A stretch of 64,000 nucleotides of DNA from Lentisalinibacter sp964427415 (GTDB lineage Bacteria > Pseudomonadota > Gammaproteobacteria > Steroidobacterales > Woeseiaceae). Each line of letters starts with the position of its first letter. Within the stretch, counting starts at the first letter, position 1. Shown piece by piece: positions 24,337 to 32,275 of this stretch. The position numbers were made by a program, and so were the translations under genes. Under the pieces are notes generated by a model. It was not told the origin of the DNA, searched no databases, and saw only the letters and a program-made list of their open reading frames with translations. The stretch spans positions 1 through 64,000 of the forward strand of contig CAYRUH010000009.1 of NCBI GenBank assembly GCA_964427415.1, given 5' to 3'.

Positions 24337-25578
24337 ATGGCCACGCAACGCAACGAAATGGAACAGGACGACGACCACCGGCTACCGCTGTCGGGACTCA
24401 GGGTGCTGGACCTGGCGACGGTCATCGCCGGGCCCTACTCCGCCTCGATCCTCGGCGAGTTCGGTGCCGAGGTCATCAAGGTGGAACAGCCCGGCGGCGG
24501 CTGTTCGCTGCGGCATTTCGGCACGCCGACCTCGGTCGGCGACACGCTGACCTGGCTCTCCGAGGCACGCAACAAGAAGTCGGTAACTCTCGACCTGCGC
24601 ACCGGGGAAGGTTCGGGCGTGCTGAAGGGGCTGGCCGCCAACGCCGACATCCTGATCGAGAATTTCCGTCCCGGCACCATGGAGCGCTGGGGGATCGGCT
24701 GGGCAGTGCTGCACGAGCTGAATCCGAAGCTGATCATGCTGCGGGTCACCGGCTACGGCCAGACCGGCCCCTACAAGGATCGTCCCGGATTTGCCCGGGT
24801 CGCCCATGCAGTGGGCGGGCTCGCCTATCTCTCCGGTATGCCGAAAGGCGTGCCGGTAACGCCGGGTTCGACCACGCTCGGCGACTACCTGACCGGGCTC
24901 TACGGCTGCATCGGCCTGCTGATGGCGCTTCGCTATCGGGAAGAAACGGGCATCGGACAGTATGTCGACGCGAGCCTCTACGAATCGGTATTCCGCTGCA
25001 CGGACGAGCTCGCGCCTGCTTACGGTATGTACGGCGTCGTGCGCGAGCGCCATGGTCCGAACAATAACGAGTTCGCCTGCCCGAATGGGCATTTTCCGAC
25101 CGGCGACGGCAAGTGGGTGGCCATCAGTTGTGCGACCGACAAGCTTTTCCATCGGCTGGCCAGGGCCATGGACCGCCCCGACCTGGCCGACGACCAGGTT
25201 TACGGGCGCCAGGAATCGAGGCTCGAGCATCCCCACGACGTCAACGAAATCGTTCGCGACTGGGCCGGCTCGCTGACCCGCGAGGAGGTACTGGAGCGCT
25301 GCTTTGAAACCGGCGCGCCGGCGGGTCCGCTCAATACCATCGCGGACATTTTCGGCGACCGCCAGTTCCATGCCCGGCGAACGCTGGTCTCCATCGACGA
25401 CGAAGACGTCGGCGAGACCATCATCGTACCGGGGGTTATGCCGCGGCTTTCCGAGACGCCGGGCGAAATCCGTCATCTCGGGCCGCGCCTCGGTGAGCAC
25501 ACCGAGGAAGTTCTCAAGGACTGGCTCGATCTTGATGACGACGAGATCAAGGCGCTTCGCGACAAGGCCGTGATATGA
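24337..25578 (+). CDS. smtB: Family III CoA-transferase, succinyl-CoA:(S)-malate CoA-transferase subunit B-like
   Basis: Second CaiB/BaiF-type CoA-transferase, 413 residues from the ATG at 24337, which follows the smtA stop by 8 bases. It parallels SmtA throughout: GLRVLDLATVIAGPYSAS (20-37), FGAEVIKVEQPGG, IENFRPGTMERWG (107-119), GYGQTGPYKDRPGF and LGDY with D183 as the expected catalytic Asp. Two adjacent paralogues of this type upstream of mct and mcl match the smtAB arrangement of Chloroflexus, whose enzyme contains both subunits. The stop overlaps the mct start (ATGA). Which paralogue is A or B is assigned by order only. Confidence 0.83.
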   Translation: MATQRNEMEQDDDHRLPLSGLRVLDLATVIAGPYSASILGEFGAEVIKVEQPGGGCSLRHFGTPTSVGDTLTWLSEARNKKSVTLDLRTGEGSGVLKGLAANADILIENFRPGTMERWGIGWAVLHELNPKLIMLRVTGYGQTGPYKDRPGFARVAHAVGGLAYLSGMPKGVPVTPGSTTLGDYLTGLYGCIGLLMALRYREETGIGQYVDASLYESVFRCTDELAPAYGMYGVVRERHGPNNNEFACPNGHFPTGDGKWVAISCATDKLFHRLARAMDRPDLADDQVYGRQESRLEHPHDVNEIVRDWAGSLTREEVLERCFETGAPAGPLNTIADIFGDRQFHARRTLVSIDDEDVGETIIVPGVMPRLSETPGEIRHLGPRLGEHTEEVLKDWLDLDDDEIKALRDKAVI

Positions 25579-26828
25579 GCGACGGCGTACTCGCCGGGCT
25601 GCGCATCGTCGAGGGCAGCGCATTCGTTGCCGCACCGCTCGGCGGTATGACACTCGCCCAGCTGGGCGCCGACGTCATCCGCTTCGACCCGATCGGCGGC
25701 GGACTCGACTACGGACGCTGGCCGCTCGCGCCGGGCAGCGATGCAAGTCTGTTCTGGGCAGGCCTCAACAAGGGTAAACGCTCGATCGCGGTCGACTTCC
25801 GCAAGCCCGAAGGCCGGGAGCTCCTGATCGAACTCATCACCCGTCCGGGTGACGACGCCGGACTGTTCAGTACCAATTTCCCGGCGAAAGGCTGGCTCGA
25901 CTACGAAACGCTCAGCAAACGCCGTAACGACCTGATCATGATCAACCTGACCGGCCGGCGCGACGGTGGCTCGGAGGTGGACTACACGGTCAATCCGCAG
26001 GCAGGCCTGCCGTACCTGACCGGGCCCGGCGACGACCCGCGGCCGGTCAACCACGTTCTGCCGGCCTGGGATCTCGTCGCCGGCCAGATGCTGGCCCTTG
26101 GCCTGCTGGCCGCCGAGCGGCACCGGCGCATGAACGGCGCAGGACAGCTGGTTCGCATTGCGCTCAAGGACATCGCCATGGCCACGCTCGGCCATCTCGG
26201 CCTGATTGCCGAAGCGACGCTCGGCGATGACGATCGTCCGAAATACGGCAATTATCTTTACGGCGCCTTCGGCCGTGACTTTGAAACCCGTGATGGCCAT
26301 CGCATCATGGTGGTCGGGCTGACCCGCCAGCAGTGGTCGGGACTTCTCGAGGCCACCGAGCTTGCCGCCGACATCGAGACGCTCGGCAAGCGGCTGGGAC
26401 TCGACCTCGGCGAGGAGGGCAATCGATTCCGCTCGCGGGAGGAGATCGCGGCGCTGCTCGAAGCATGGATCGGTGCACGGACGCTCGCGGACATCGGGTC
26501 GACGTTCAACGAACACCGCGTGTCCTGGGGGCCCTATCGCAGCGTGCGCGAAGCGCTGGCCGAGGATCCCGACTGCTCCGCGGATAACCCCATGTTCAGC
26601 CGCATTGAACAGCCGGGTGCCGGCGCCTGGCTGGTACCCGGCACGCCCTTCGACTTCGGCGCGCTGCCGCGCCGGCCGCCCGAACGCGCTCCGCTGCTGG
26701 GCGAACACACCGACGAGATCCTGCAGGACGTGCTCGGAATCGACTCTGCCGAGGTCGGGCGGCTGCACGATGCGGGCGTGGTCGCCGGCGCCGCAATTCA
26801 ACAAACCGCAAACGGAGACACTCGATGA
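25575..26828 (+). CDS. mct: Mesaconyl-CoA C1-C4 CoA transferase (2-methylfumaryl-CoA isomerase)
   Basis: Mct moves CoA within the same molecule from the C1 to the C4 carboxyl of mesaconate. This 417-residue family III protein is clearly distinct from SmtA/B. It has VEGSAFVAAPLGGMTLAQLG (12-31), FWAGLNKGKRSIAVDFRKP (60-78), NLTGRRDGGSEVDYTVNPQ (124-142), NHVLPAWDLVAGQMLALGLL with D166 as the expected catalytic Asp, and GNYLYGAFGRDFET. These stretches are very close to what I recall of the Chloroflexus enzyme. Start and stop overlap smtB and mcl by ATGA, so all are translationally coupled. Confidence 0.93.
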   Translation: MSDGVLAGLRIVEGSAFVAAPLGGMTLAQLGADVIRFDPIGGGLDYGRWPLAPGSDASLFWAGLNKGKRSIAVDFRKPEGRELLIELITRPGDDAGLFSTNFPAKGWLDYETLSKRRNDLIMINLTGRRDGGSEVDYTVNPQAGLPYLTGPGDDPRPVNHVLPAWDLVAGQMLALGLLAAERHRRMNGAGQLVRIALKDIAMATLGHLGLIAEATLGDDDRPKYGNYLYGAFGRDFETRDGHRIMVVGLTRQQWSGLLEATELAADIETLGKRLGLDLGEEGNRFRSREEIAALLEAWIGARTLADIGSTFNEHRVSWGPYRSVREALAEDPDCSADNPMFSRIEQPGAGAWLVPGTPFDFGALPRRPPERAPLLGEHTDEILQDVLGIDSAEVGRLHDAGVVAGAAIQQTANGDTR

Positions 26829-27874
26829 CTCGATTGCCGATCGATTTCTACAAGCCGCTTGCGATCGGCGCGCCCGAGCCGCTCAGGACCCTGCCGGTGC
26901 GGCCGGAACGCATGATTCACTTCTTCCCGCCGCACGTGGACAACATCCGCGCGAAAGCGCCGCAGCTCGCGCGGCAGGTCGACGTGCTGTGCGGCAATCT
27001 CGAGGACGCCATTCCTATGGACGTCAAGGAAGAGGCGCGGGCCGGGTTCATCGAGGTCGCGAAGAAGACCGATCTCGGCAACACGGCGCTCTGGGTCCGG
27101 GTCAATGCACTCAACAGCCCGTGGTTTCTCGACGACATGACGCAGATCGTCGAGGCGGTCGGCGATCGCCTCGACACCGTCATGATCCCGAAGGTCGAGG
27201 GTCCCTGGGATATTCACTTCGTCGACCAGTTTCTCGCCCAGCTCGAGGCGCGACAAGAGGTCGGCAAGCCGATTTTGATACATGCACTGCTGGAGACGGC
27301 CCAGGGTGTCAACAACGTCGAACGGATCGCTGGCGCCAGCCCGCGCATGCACGGCATGAGCCTGGGGCCGGCCGACCTCGCCGCCTCGCGGCGCATGAAG
27401 ACCACCCGGGTCGGCGGCGGTCATCCCTTCTACGGCGTGCTCGCCGACCCGTCGCAAGCCGGCGAGACCGATCGCGCTTTCTATCAGCAGGACCTTTGGC
27501 ACTACACCCTTGCGCGCATGGTGGACGCCTGCAGCGCGCACGGTCTCGGTGCCTTCTACGGGCCCTTCGGCGACATCCGCGACGAAGCGGGATGCGAGGC
27601 GCAGTTCAGGAACGCCTTCCTGATGGGCTGCTCGGGCGCCTGGTCTCTCGCGCCCAACCAGATCGCCATTGCCAAGCGGGTATTCAGCCCGGACGTGGAC
27701 GAGGTGCTGTTCGCCAAACGTATCCTCGAAGCCATGCCCGACGGTGCCGGCGTCGCAATGATCGACGGCAAGATGCAGGACGACGCCACCTGGAAACAGG
27801 CCAAAGTCATGATGGACCTCGCGAAGCTGGTCGCGCAGAAGGATCCGGACCTCGCCGAAGCGTACGGCCTATGA
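26825..27874 (+). CDS. mcl: (S)-malyl-CoA / beta-methylmalyl-CoA / (S)-citramalyl-CoA lyase
   Basis: Trifunctional CitE-like lyase. It cleaves malyl-CoA to acetyl-CoA and glyoxylate, condenses glyoxylate with propionyl-CoA to beta-methylmalyl-CoA, and cleaves citramalyl-CoA to acetyl-CoA and pyruvate. The 349-residue product has RPERMIHFFPPHVDNIRAK (27-45), DVLCGNLEDAIPMD (53-66), the Mg2+ ligands E157 in HALLETAQG and D184 in SLGPADLAAS (27 residues apart, as in the family), TTRVGGGHPFYGVLAD and the C-terminal lid AMIDGKMQDDATWKQAK. The gene is coupled by ATGA at both ends. The bi-cycle-type lyase fits better than plain citrate lyase beta because of length and neighbours. Confidence 0.95.
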   Translation: MTRLPIDFYKPLAIGAPEPLRTLPVRPERMIHFFPPHVDNIRAKAPQLARQVDVLCGNLEDAIPMDVKEEARAGFIEVAKKTDLGNTALWVRVNALNSPWFLDDMTQIVEAVGDRLDTVMIPKVEGPWDIHFVDQFLAQLEARQEVGKPILIHALLETAQGVNNVERIAGASPRMHGMSLGPADLAASRRMKTTRVGGGHPFYGVLADPSQAGETDRAFYQQDLWHYTLARMVDACSAHGLGAFYGPFGDIRDEAGCEAQFRNAFLMGCSGAWSLAPNQIAIAKRVFSPDVDEVLFAKRILEAMPDGAGVAMIDGKMQDDATWKQAKVMMDLAKLVAQKDPDLAEAYGL

Positions 27875-28926
27875 GCGACAAGACCCGGGCGGGTAACTAC
27901 TTCGAGGATTTCCGGGTCGGCCAGGAGATCGTTCACGCGACGCCGCGGACCGTGACGGAGGGCGACGTTGCCGTCTACCAGGGCCTGTTCGGGCCCCGCT
28001 TTGCGCTGCAGTCGGCAACGACTTTCGCCCGGTTGCTGGGCTATGAACGCACGCCGGTCGACGACCTGCTGGCCTTCCATATCGTCTTCGGCAGGACTGT
28101 GCCCGACGTGTCGCTGAACGCCATTGCCAACCTCGGCTATGCCGGCGGACGGTTCCTCCGGCCGGTCTTCCCGGGGGACACGCTGACCACGACCACCCGG
28201 GTCACGGGAGTCAGGGAAAACAAGAGCGGCGAGACCGGTGTGGTCTACGTGCACTCCGCCGGCCGCAACCATCGCGGCGAGACGGTCATCGAGTTCGACC
28301 GCTGGGTCATGATCAGGAAGCGGGATTTGCGGGCGGCGGCGCCTGAGCCGGTGGTGCCGAAATTGCCGGACGCCGTTGCCGCGCAGGACCTGAGCGTGCC
28401 GTGGACTGTCGCCGACGATTACGACCACGCGCTCGCCGGCGGCGACCACCTGTGGGACGACTATGCGGTCGGCGAACGCATTGATCACATCGACGGCGTG
28501 ACGGTCGAGGAGTCCGACCACATGAGCGCCTGCCGCCTGTTCCAGAATACCGCCAAGGTGCATTTCAACCTGCATGTCGAGCGAGATGGCCGCTTCGGCA
28601 AACGCATCGTCTACGGCGGCTATCTGATCAGTCTCGCCCGCTCGCTGTCCTTCAACGGGCTGGCCAACGCGCAGACGCTGGCGGCCATCAATGCCGGCGT
28701 GCACACGGCGCCTACCTTTGCCGGCGATACCATCTATGCCTGGTCGGAAATCCTCGACAAGCAAGCGCTCGGCGACAGGCACGACGTGGGCGCGCTCAGG
28801 CTGCGAACGGTAGCCGCGAAGAACCAGCCCTGCGGCGACTTCCCTTTCAAGGGCGAGGACGGCCGGTACGAGCGCGACGTGGTGCTCGACTTCGATTACA
28901 CCGTGCTGATGCCGCGTCGAAAATAG
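27871..28926 (+). CDS. mch: Mesaconyl-C1-CoA hydratase (beta-methylmalyl-CoA dehydratase)
   Basis: Mch dehydrates (2R,3S)-beta-methylmalyl-CoA to mesaconyl-C1-CoA. The 351-residue product is a double-hotdog MaoC-like enzyme. It opens with GNYFEDFRVGQEIVHATPRT (about residues 8-27), then LQSATTFARLLGY, LGYAGGRFLRPVFPGDTL in the first half, and DHLWDDYAVGERIDHIDG with GKRIVYGGYLISLARSLSFN in the second half. The ATG overlaps the mcl stop, which fixes the start despite an open frame extending upstream. It is the last plus-strand gene of the island; the next gene is convergent after 74 bp. Confidence 0.93.
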   Translation: MSDKTRAGNYFEDFRVGQEIVHATPRTVTEGDVAVYQGLFGPRFALQSATTFARLLGYERTPVDDLLAFHIVFGRTVPDVSLNAIANLGYAGGRFLRPVFPGDTLTTTTRVTGVRENKSGETGVVYVHSAGRNHRGETVIEFDRWVMIRKRDLRAAAPEPVVPKLPDAVAAQDLSVPWTVADDYDHALAGGDHLWDDYAVGERIDHIDGVTVEESDHMSACRLFQNTAKVHFNLHVERDGRFGKRIVYGGYLISLARSLSFNGLANAQTLAAINAGVHTAPTFAGDTIYAWSEILDKQALGDRHDVGALRLRTVAAKNQPCGDFPFKGEDGRYERDVVLDFDYTVLMPRRK

Positions 28927-29000
28927 AGAATCGCATCGGCGGTGGGCAGGAAGAGCCAATAAACCAAGCCAGTATCCTCCAGGTTGCCGGCGTCGTCGTC

Positions 29001-29741
29001 TCAGTCCGGCCGCCGGAACACCAGGAAGTGCTGCTGCGGCAGGAAGCCCTCGTTGCGGACGAACTCGAAGCCGGCCGCCTCGAGTTCGCGCCGTGCCTGC
29101 ACCTCGCTCATCTTGTGCAGGCGCTTGATCGGCACCGAGGGATCCTCGGCACGGTACTCGACCAGCACCAGCAGGCCTCCCGGGCGCAGCGCGCGTAACA
29201 GTCCCGCGGCCATCTCGCGCGGATGCGAGAACTCGTGGTAGGCATCGACGATCAGCGCGAGATCGACCGCCGCCTTGGGCAGGTTCGGGTCCTTGATGCT
29301 GCCGCGCACACCGCGGACGTTGTCCACGCCCTCCTCGCGCCCGCGTTGCTCGATGATGGCGAGCATTTCGGGCTGGATATCCACGGCGAGGACCTGGCCG
29401 CGGGGGACGCTCTGCGCGATGCGGAAGCTGAAGTAGCCGGTCCCGGCGCCCACGTCCGCGACCACGGCGTCCTCCTCCAGCGGCAGATTCCGGACCAGGA
29501 GATCGGTGCGCTCCTCCCGCTCCCGTGACGCGCGCTCCAGCCAGCCGGCGCCCAGGTGGCCCATGACATGAGAGATCTCCCGGCCCAGGTAGAATTTGCC
29601 GATGCCGTCGCGGCTGGGCGTCCCGTAGCGGTAGGAGCCGTCGCCGGCCTGTTCCGCCGCGCCCGCGAGGGGCGCAGCGAGCAACAGGAACACGGTGGCT
29701 GCAAATATCGCGTCGCTAAGGCGTGTACGGGCTGCTCGCAT
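29001..29741 (-). CDS. Exported class I SAM-dependent methyltransferase
   Basis: 246 residues with an N-terminal signal peptide (hydrophobic core about residues 11-27, then AGAAEQ), followed by a Rossmann methyltransferase domain. Motif I is VVADVGAGTGYFSFRIAQ near residues 92-109, the acidic ribose contact is in VLAVDIQPEM, and LRPGGLLVLVEYR is motif III/post-III. A strong AGGAGGT ribosome-binding site precedes the ATG. Export of a SAM-dependent enzyme is odd because SAM is cytosolic; the N-terminus could instead be a membrane anchor facing inward. The substrate is unknown. Confidence 0.85.
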   Translation of the reverse strand: MRAARTRLSDAIFAATVFLLLAAPLAGAAEQAGDGSYRYGTPSRDGIGKFYLGREISHVMGHLGAGWLERASREREERTDLLVRNLPLEEDAVVADVGAGTGYFSFRIAQSVPRGQVLAVDIQPEMLAIIEQRGREEGVDNVRGVRGSIKDPNLPKAAVDLALIVDAYHEFSHPREMAAGLLRALRPGGLLVLVEYRAEDPSVPIKRLHKMSEVQARRELEAAGFEFVRNEGFLPQQHFLVFRRPD

Positions 29742-29751
29742 TGCGGACCTC

Positions 29752-30267
29752 CTAGCGTCGGCGCCCGCGCCAGTCCGGGCGCTCGAGGCGGTGGATCACC
29801 ACGTCTATGTCCTTGATGCGCGTCTCACCCCAGGGCCGCTCGCCGAGCTTTTCGGCCACCCGGATGGAGGGCCGGTTGTCGCGGTGGATCAGGCTGATCA
29901 CGTGATCCTGGTCCAGGTTGTCGAAACACCAGTCCAGGGCGGCCGTCGCCGCCTCCGTGGCGTAACCGCGGCCGGCGTATTCCGGGCCGATGAGCCAGCC
30001 GATCTCGAAGCCCGGCCAGCCCTCAGGATGGATGAAACCGACCCGGCCCAGGAAGGTCCCGTCCCGTCGGTGTTCCACGGCGAACAGGCCGTAACCGCGA
30101 ATCTGCCAGTGACCGAGCATCCACGCGATCTGCCGCCAGGTGCCCACCCGGTCGAGCGGGCCGCCCATGTAGCGCATGTGCGTCTCGTCGGCGTGCATGC
30201 GGGCGAGTGCGTCGAGGTCCCGTTCCTGCGGCAGCCGCAGCAGCAGTCGTTCGGTCTCGATTCTCAT
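29752..30267 (-). CDS. GNAT family N-acetyltransferase (RimJ/RimL type)
   Basis: Acetyl-CoA-dependent N-acetyltransferase of 171 residues from the ATG at 30267. The start MRIETERLLLRLPQERDL is the classic RimJ/RimL beginning, so upstream in-frame residues were left out. GWLIGPEYAGRGYATEAATA near 90-110 is motif A, which binds the pyrophosphate of acetyl-CoA, and NRPSIRVAEKLG follows as motif B. The target may be a ribosomal protein or small-molecule amine. It lies 10 bp upstream of the methyltransferase on the same strand. Confidence 0.9.
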   Translation of the reverse strand: MRIETERLLLRLPQERDLDALARMHADETHMRYMGGPLDRVGTWRQIAWMLGHWQIRGYGLFAVEHRRDGTFLGRVGFIHPEGWPGFEIGWLIGPEYAGRGYATEAATAALDWCFDNLDQDHVISLIHRDNRPSIRVAEKLGERPWGETRIKDIDVVIHRLERPDWRGRRR

Positions 30268-30330
30268 CGTGCTCACCCTCCCCAAAGCGGTACAGGTGCC
30301 GAGCATAGCCGCTGCCAGCCCCTGCGTGAG

Positions 30331-30888
30331 CTATTCCGGTGGCCACTCCTCGCGGGTGACGGCCCAGCGCTCGTGGTCCCGCCAGCGTCCCCGGATCTTC
30401 AGATAGCGCGGCGAGTAGCCCTCGAGCCGGAAGCCGAGGGCGCCCACCAGGCGCCGGGACGGTTCGTTACCCGGCTGGATATTCGCCTCGAGACGGTGCA
30501 GCCGATGCACCCTGAAGGCACGGGTGATCACTTTGCGCATCCCGGCCCGCATGTAGCCGCGCCCCGTCCAGGGCAGGAAGGCGTAGTAGCCCAGGTAGCC
30601 GCTGCGGAAGACGCCCCACACGATCTCGTTGACGTTGATGACGCCGGCGATGCGCTGGTCGGGCGTCATCACGAAGTAGCCCAGGCTGTTGTCCTGCTGC
30701 AGCCGGTCGAGGTAGGCCCGGTAGCCGGCGAGGGAGTCCGGCGCGACCACCCAGGGCCCGTGCAGGTCCCGGCTGAGCCGCACGGCGGTCAGGAACTCGC
30801 CGGCCATGCTCCGCTCCGGCCGCCGCAGGCTTATTGCCGGTTCCGGCTTCGGAGCCTGCGGGGCGGCCGCCGCCGGCTTATTTTGCAT
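30331..30888 (-). CDS. GNAT family N-acetyltransferase (RimJ-like)
   Basis: Second GNAT protein, 185 residues. The start at 30888 leaves a Pro/Ala-rich lead before the family's first strand (ISLRRPERSMAGEFL, from about residue 19). YLGYYAFLPWTGRGYMRAGM near 108-127 is motif A, and NIQPGNEPSRRLVGALGFR the motif B region, both typical of RimJ-type protein acetylases. It overlaps the DUF302 gene by 11 bp and precedes another GNAT gene by 63 bp, so the three may be one transcript. The target is unknown. Confidence 0.87.
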   Translation of the reverse strand: MQNKPAAAAPQAPKPEPAISLRRPERSMAGEFLTAVRLSRDLHGPWVVAPDSLAGYRAYLDRLQQDNSLGYFVMTPDQRIAGVINVNEIVWGVFRSGYLGYYAFLPWTGRGYMRAGMRKVITRAFRVHRLHRLEANIQPGNEPSRRLVGALGFRLEGYSPRYLKIRGRWRDHERWAVTREEWPPE

Positions 30889-31261
30889 CCTCGATCATGC
30901 GCTGCATCGCCGCCTCGACCTCTGCGGCCACGTCCGCCAGCTCCGGCCGGTCGGACAGCAGTCCCAGCATCTCCTTCGGACTCAGCAGCCCTATACGGGT
31001 TCGGCCGTCCTGCTCGTAGACGGACACCCGGCACGGCAACGCCATGTTCATGCTCATGTCGCTGGACAGCACCCTCTGGGCCTGTTGCGGATTGCACACT
31101 TCCAGCACGCGGCATTCGTTCTCGATGGGCGCGCCCTTTTCCTTCAGGGTGGCCTTCAGATCGTAGATATGCAGCACGCCGAAGCCGTGCTTCTTCACGG
31201 CTTCCTGCAGGTCGGCCGTGGCCTGCTCGACGCTCTTCGACGTTTCGGTGATCTGTTTCAC
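30878..31261 (-). CDS. DUF302 domain protein
   Basis: Small cytosolic protein of 127 residues with a DUF302 fold: KKHGFGVLHIYDLKATLKEK near the start, then ECRVLEVCNPQQAQRVLSSD and LPCRVSVYEQDGRTRIGLLS. The GTG at 31261 is chosen because AAGGAGG lies six bases upstream; another GTG at 31285 overlaps that site. DUF302 proteins have no settled function; some are near sulfur or metal genes, but nothing of that kind is adjacent here. It overlaps the downstream GNAT start. Confidence 0.85.
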   Translation of the reverse strand: MKQITETSKSVEQATADLQEAVKKHGFGVLHIYDLKATLKEKGAPIENECRVLEVCNPQQAQRVLSSDMSMNMALPCRVSVYEQDGRTRIGLLSPKEMLGLLSDRPELADVAAEVEAAMQRMIEDAK

Positions 31262-31331
31262 GGGATTCCTCCTTGTCTCCTTCACTGCCGTGATTGAAAC
31301 ACGTGCCCGTGCGCCGCGGCACTACGTAGTG

Positions 31332-32132
31332 CTACCGGTGGCCGGGGTCCGGACGGGACCCGGGCGCAGACCACTGGGGAGCGTCGCAGACCGCCGTTGC
31401 CGCCCCTTCGGCCTCGTCCGCGCCCGGCTCCGCCGTCTCTGCGCCGGGGCCGCGCGAGCGCCAGTCGTCCAGCCAGGCGACGATGCGGTCGAGGTGCGCG
31501 AGATCCTTTCTGACCCGGTACGGTTTCATGTCGTACAGGCCGATGCCGTCTTCCGCCGCGCTCACGTAAGCCTGGACGTCGCGCAGCGCGGCGATGACGG
31601 GAATCTCCAGTGATTCCAGGAATCGGGTCAATTTGATGAAGCTGCGGGTGTTGCGGCGGATGCGGTTTGCGACCACCGCGACGTTGCGGCGCCGCCGGTC
31701 GACGCCGGCACCGATCAGCAGCTCGCCGATGAACCGGGCCGTGGCGTGGATGTCGATCGCCGAAGGCATCACCGGGATGATCAGGCTGCTGGCGTCCCGG
31801 GTCAGTTGCCGCAGCGCGTCCCGGTCGAGGCCGGCCGGCGAGTCCACGATGAGCGTCTCCGTCTCCTGCGGCACGCGCAGCTGCCAGCTCTGCGTTGCCG
31901 CCATATTGCGCTTGTAGGCGGCGATGCCGTGCACGGGCGGCGCCTGCGCCGGCCTGCGTTCCAGCCAGCGGATGGCCGATCCCTGGGGGTCACAGTCCAT
32001 CAGCGCCGGCGTTGGCCCCCGGAGTGCGTAGTGGCTGGCGAGGTTGGTCGCGAGCGTGGTCTTGCCGCAACCGCCTTTCGAGTTCAGGACGACGATCCTG
32101 TTAAGGCCGGGGCGCGTCGGAATGGTGAGCAT
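31332..32132 (-). CDS. Orphan ParA/MinD-family ATPase
   Basis: Deviant Walker-type ATPase of 266 residues. Walker A is VLNSKGGCGKTTLATNLASH at about residues 15-34, including the signature Lys, followed by ALMDCDPQGSAIRWL and the Walker B/switch region LIVDSPAGLD. NRIRRNTRSF fits the family's adenine-contact region. Such proteins position plasmids, chromosomes or protein clusters. No parB, parS-like array or chemotaxis/pilus partner is next to it, so the cargo is unknown. The last ~35 residues are acidic low complexity and may be disordered. Confidence 0.88.
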   Translation of the reverse strand: MLTIPTRPGLNRIVVLNSKGGCGKTTLATNLASHYALRGPTPALMDCDPQGSAIRWLERRPAQAPPVHGIAAYKRNMAATQSWQLRVPQETETLIVDSPAGLDRDALRQLTRDASSLIIPVMPSAIDIHATARFIGELLIGAGVDRRRRNVAVVANRIRRNTRSFIKLTRFLESLEIPVIAALRDVQAYVSAAEDGIGLYDMKPYRVRKDLAHLDRIVAWLDDWRSRGPGAETAEPGADEAEGAATAVCDAPQWSAPGSRPDPGHR

Positions 32133-32275
32133 GGGACGGGGGATGATGACTCCGATGGCAGCGGGACGAACACCCGACTATAGCGGAGGCGGGCATTCGT
32201 TTTCAGTGTCGAGTGTCGCCGCAACCCGATCGTCATGGACGCAGGGCGCCCGTCCGACCCACTCACAGCGCGTCC

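Noticed and set aside
26362..27870. Upstream extension of the mch reading frame
   Set aside because: The extension lies inside mct and mcl in another frame; the ATG overlapping the mcl stop gives the normal family start.
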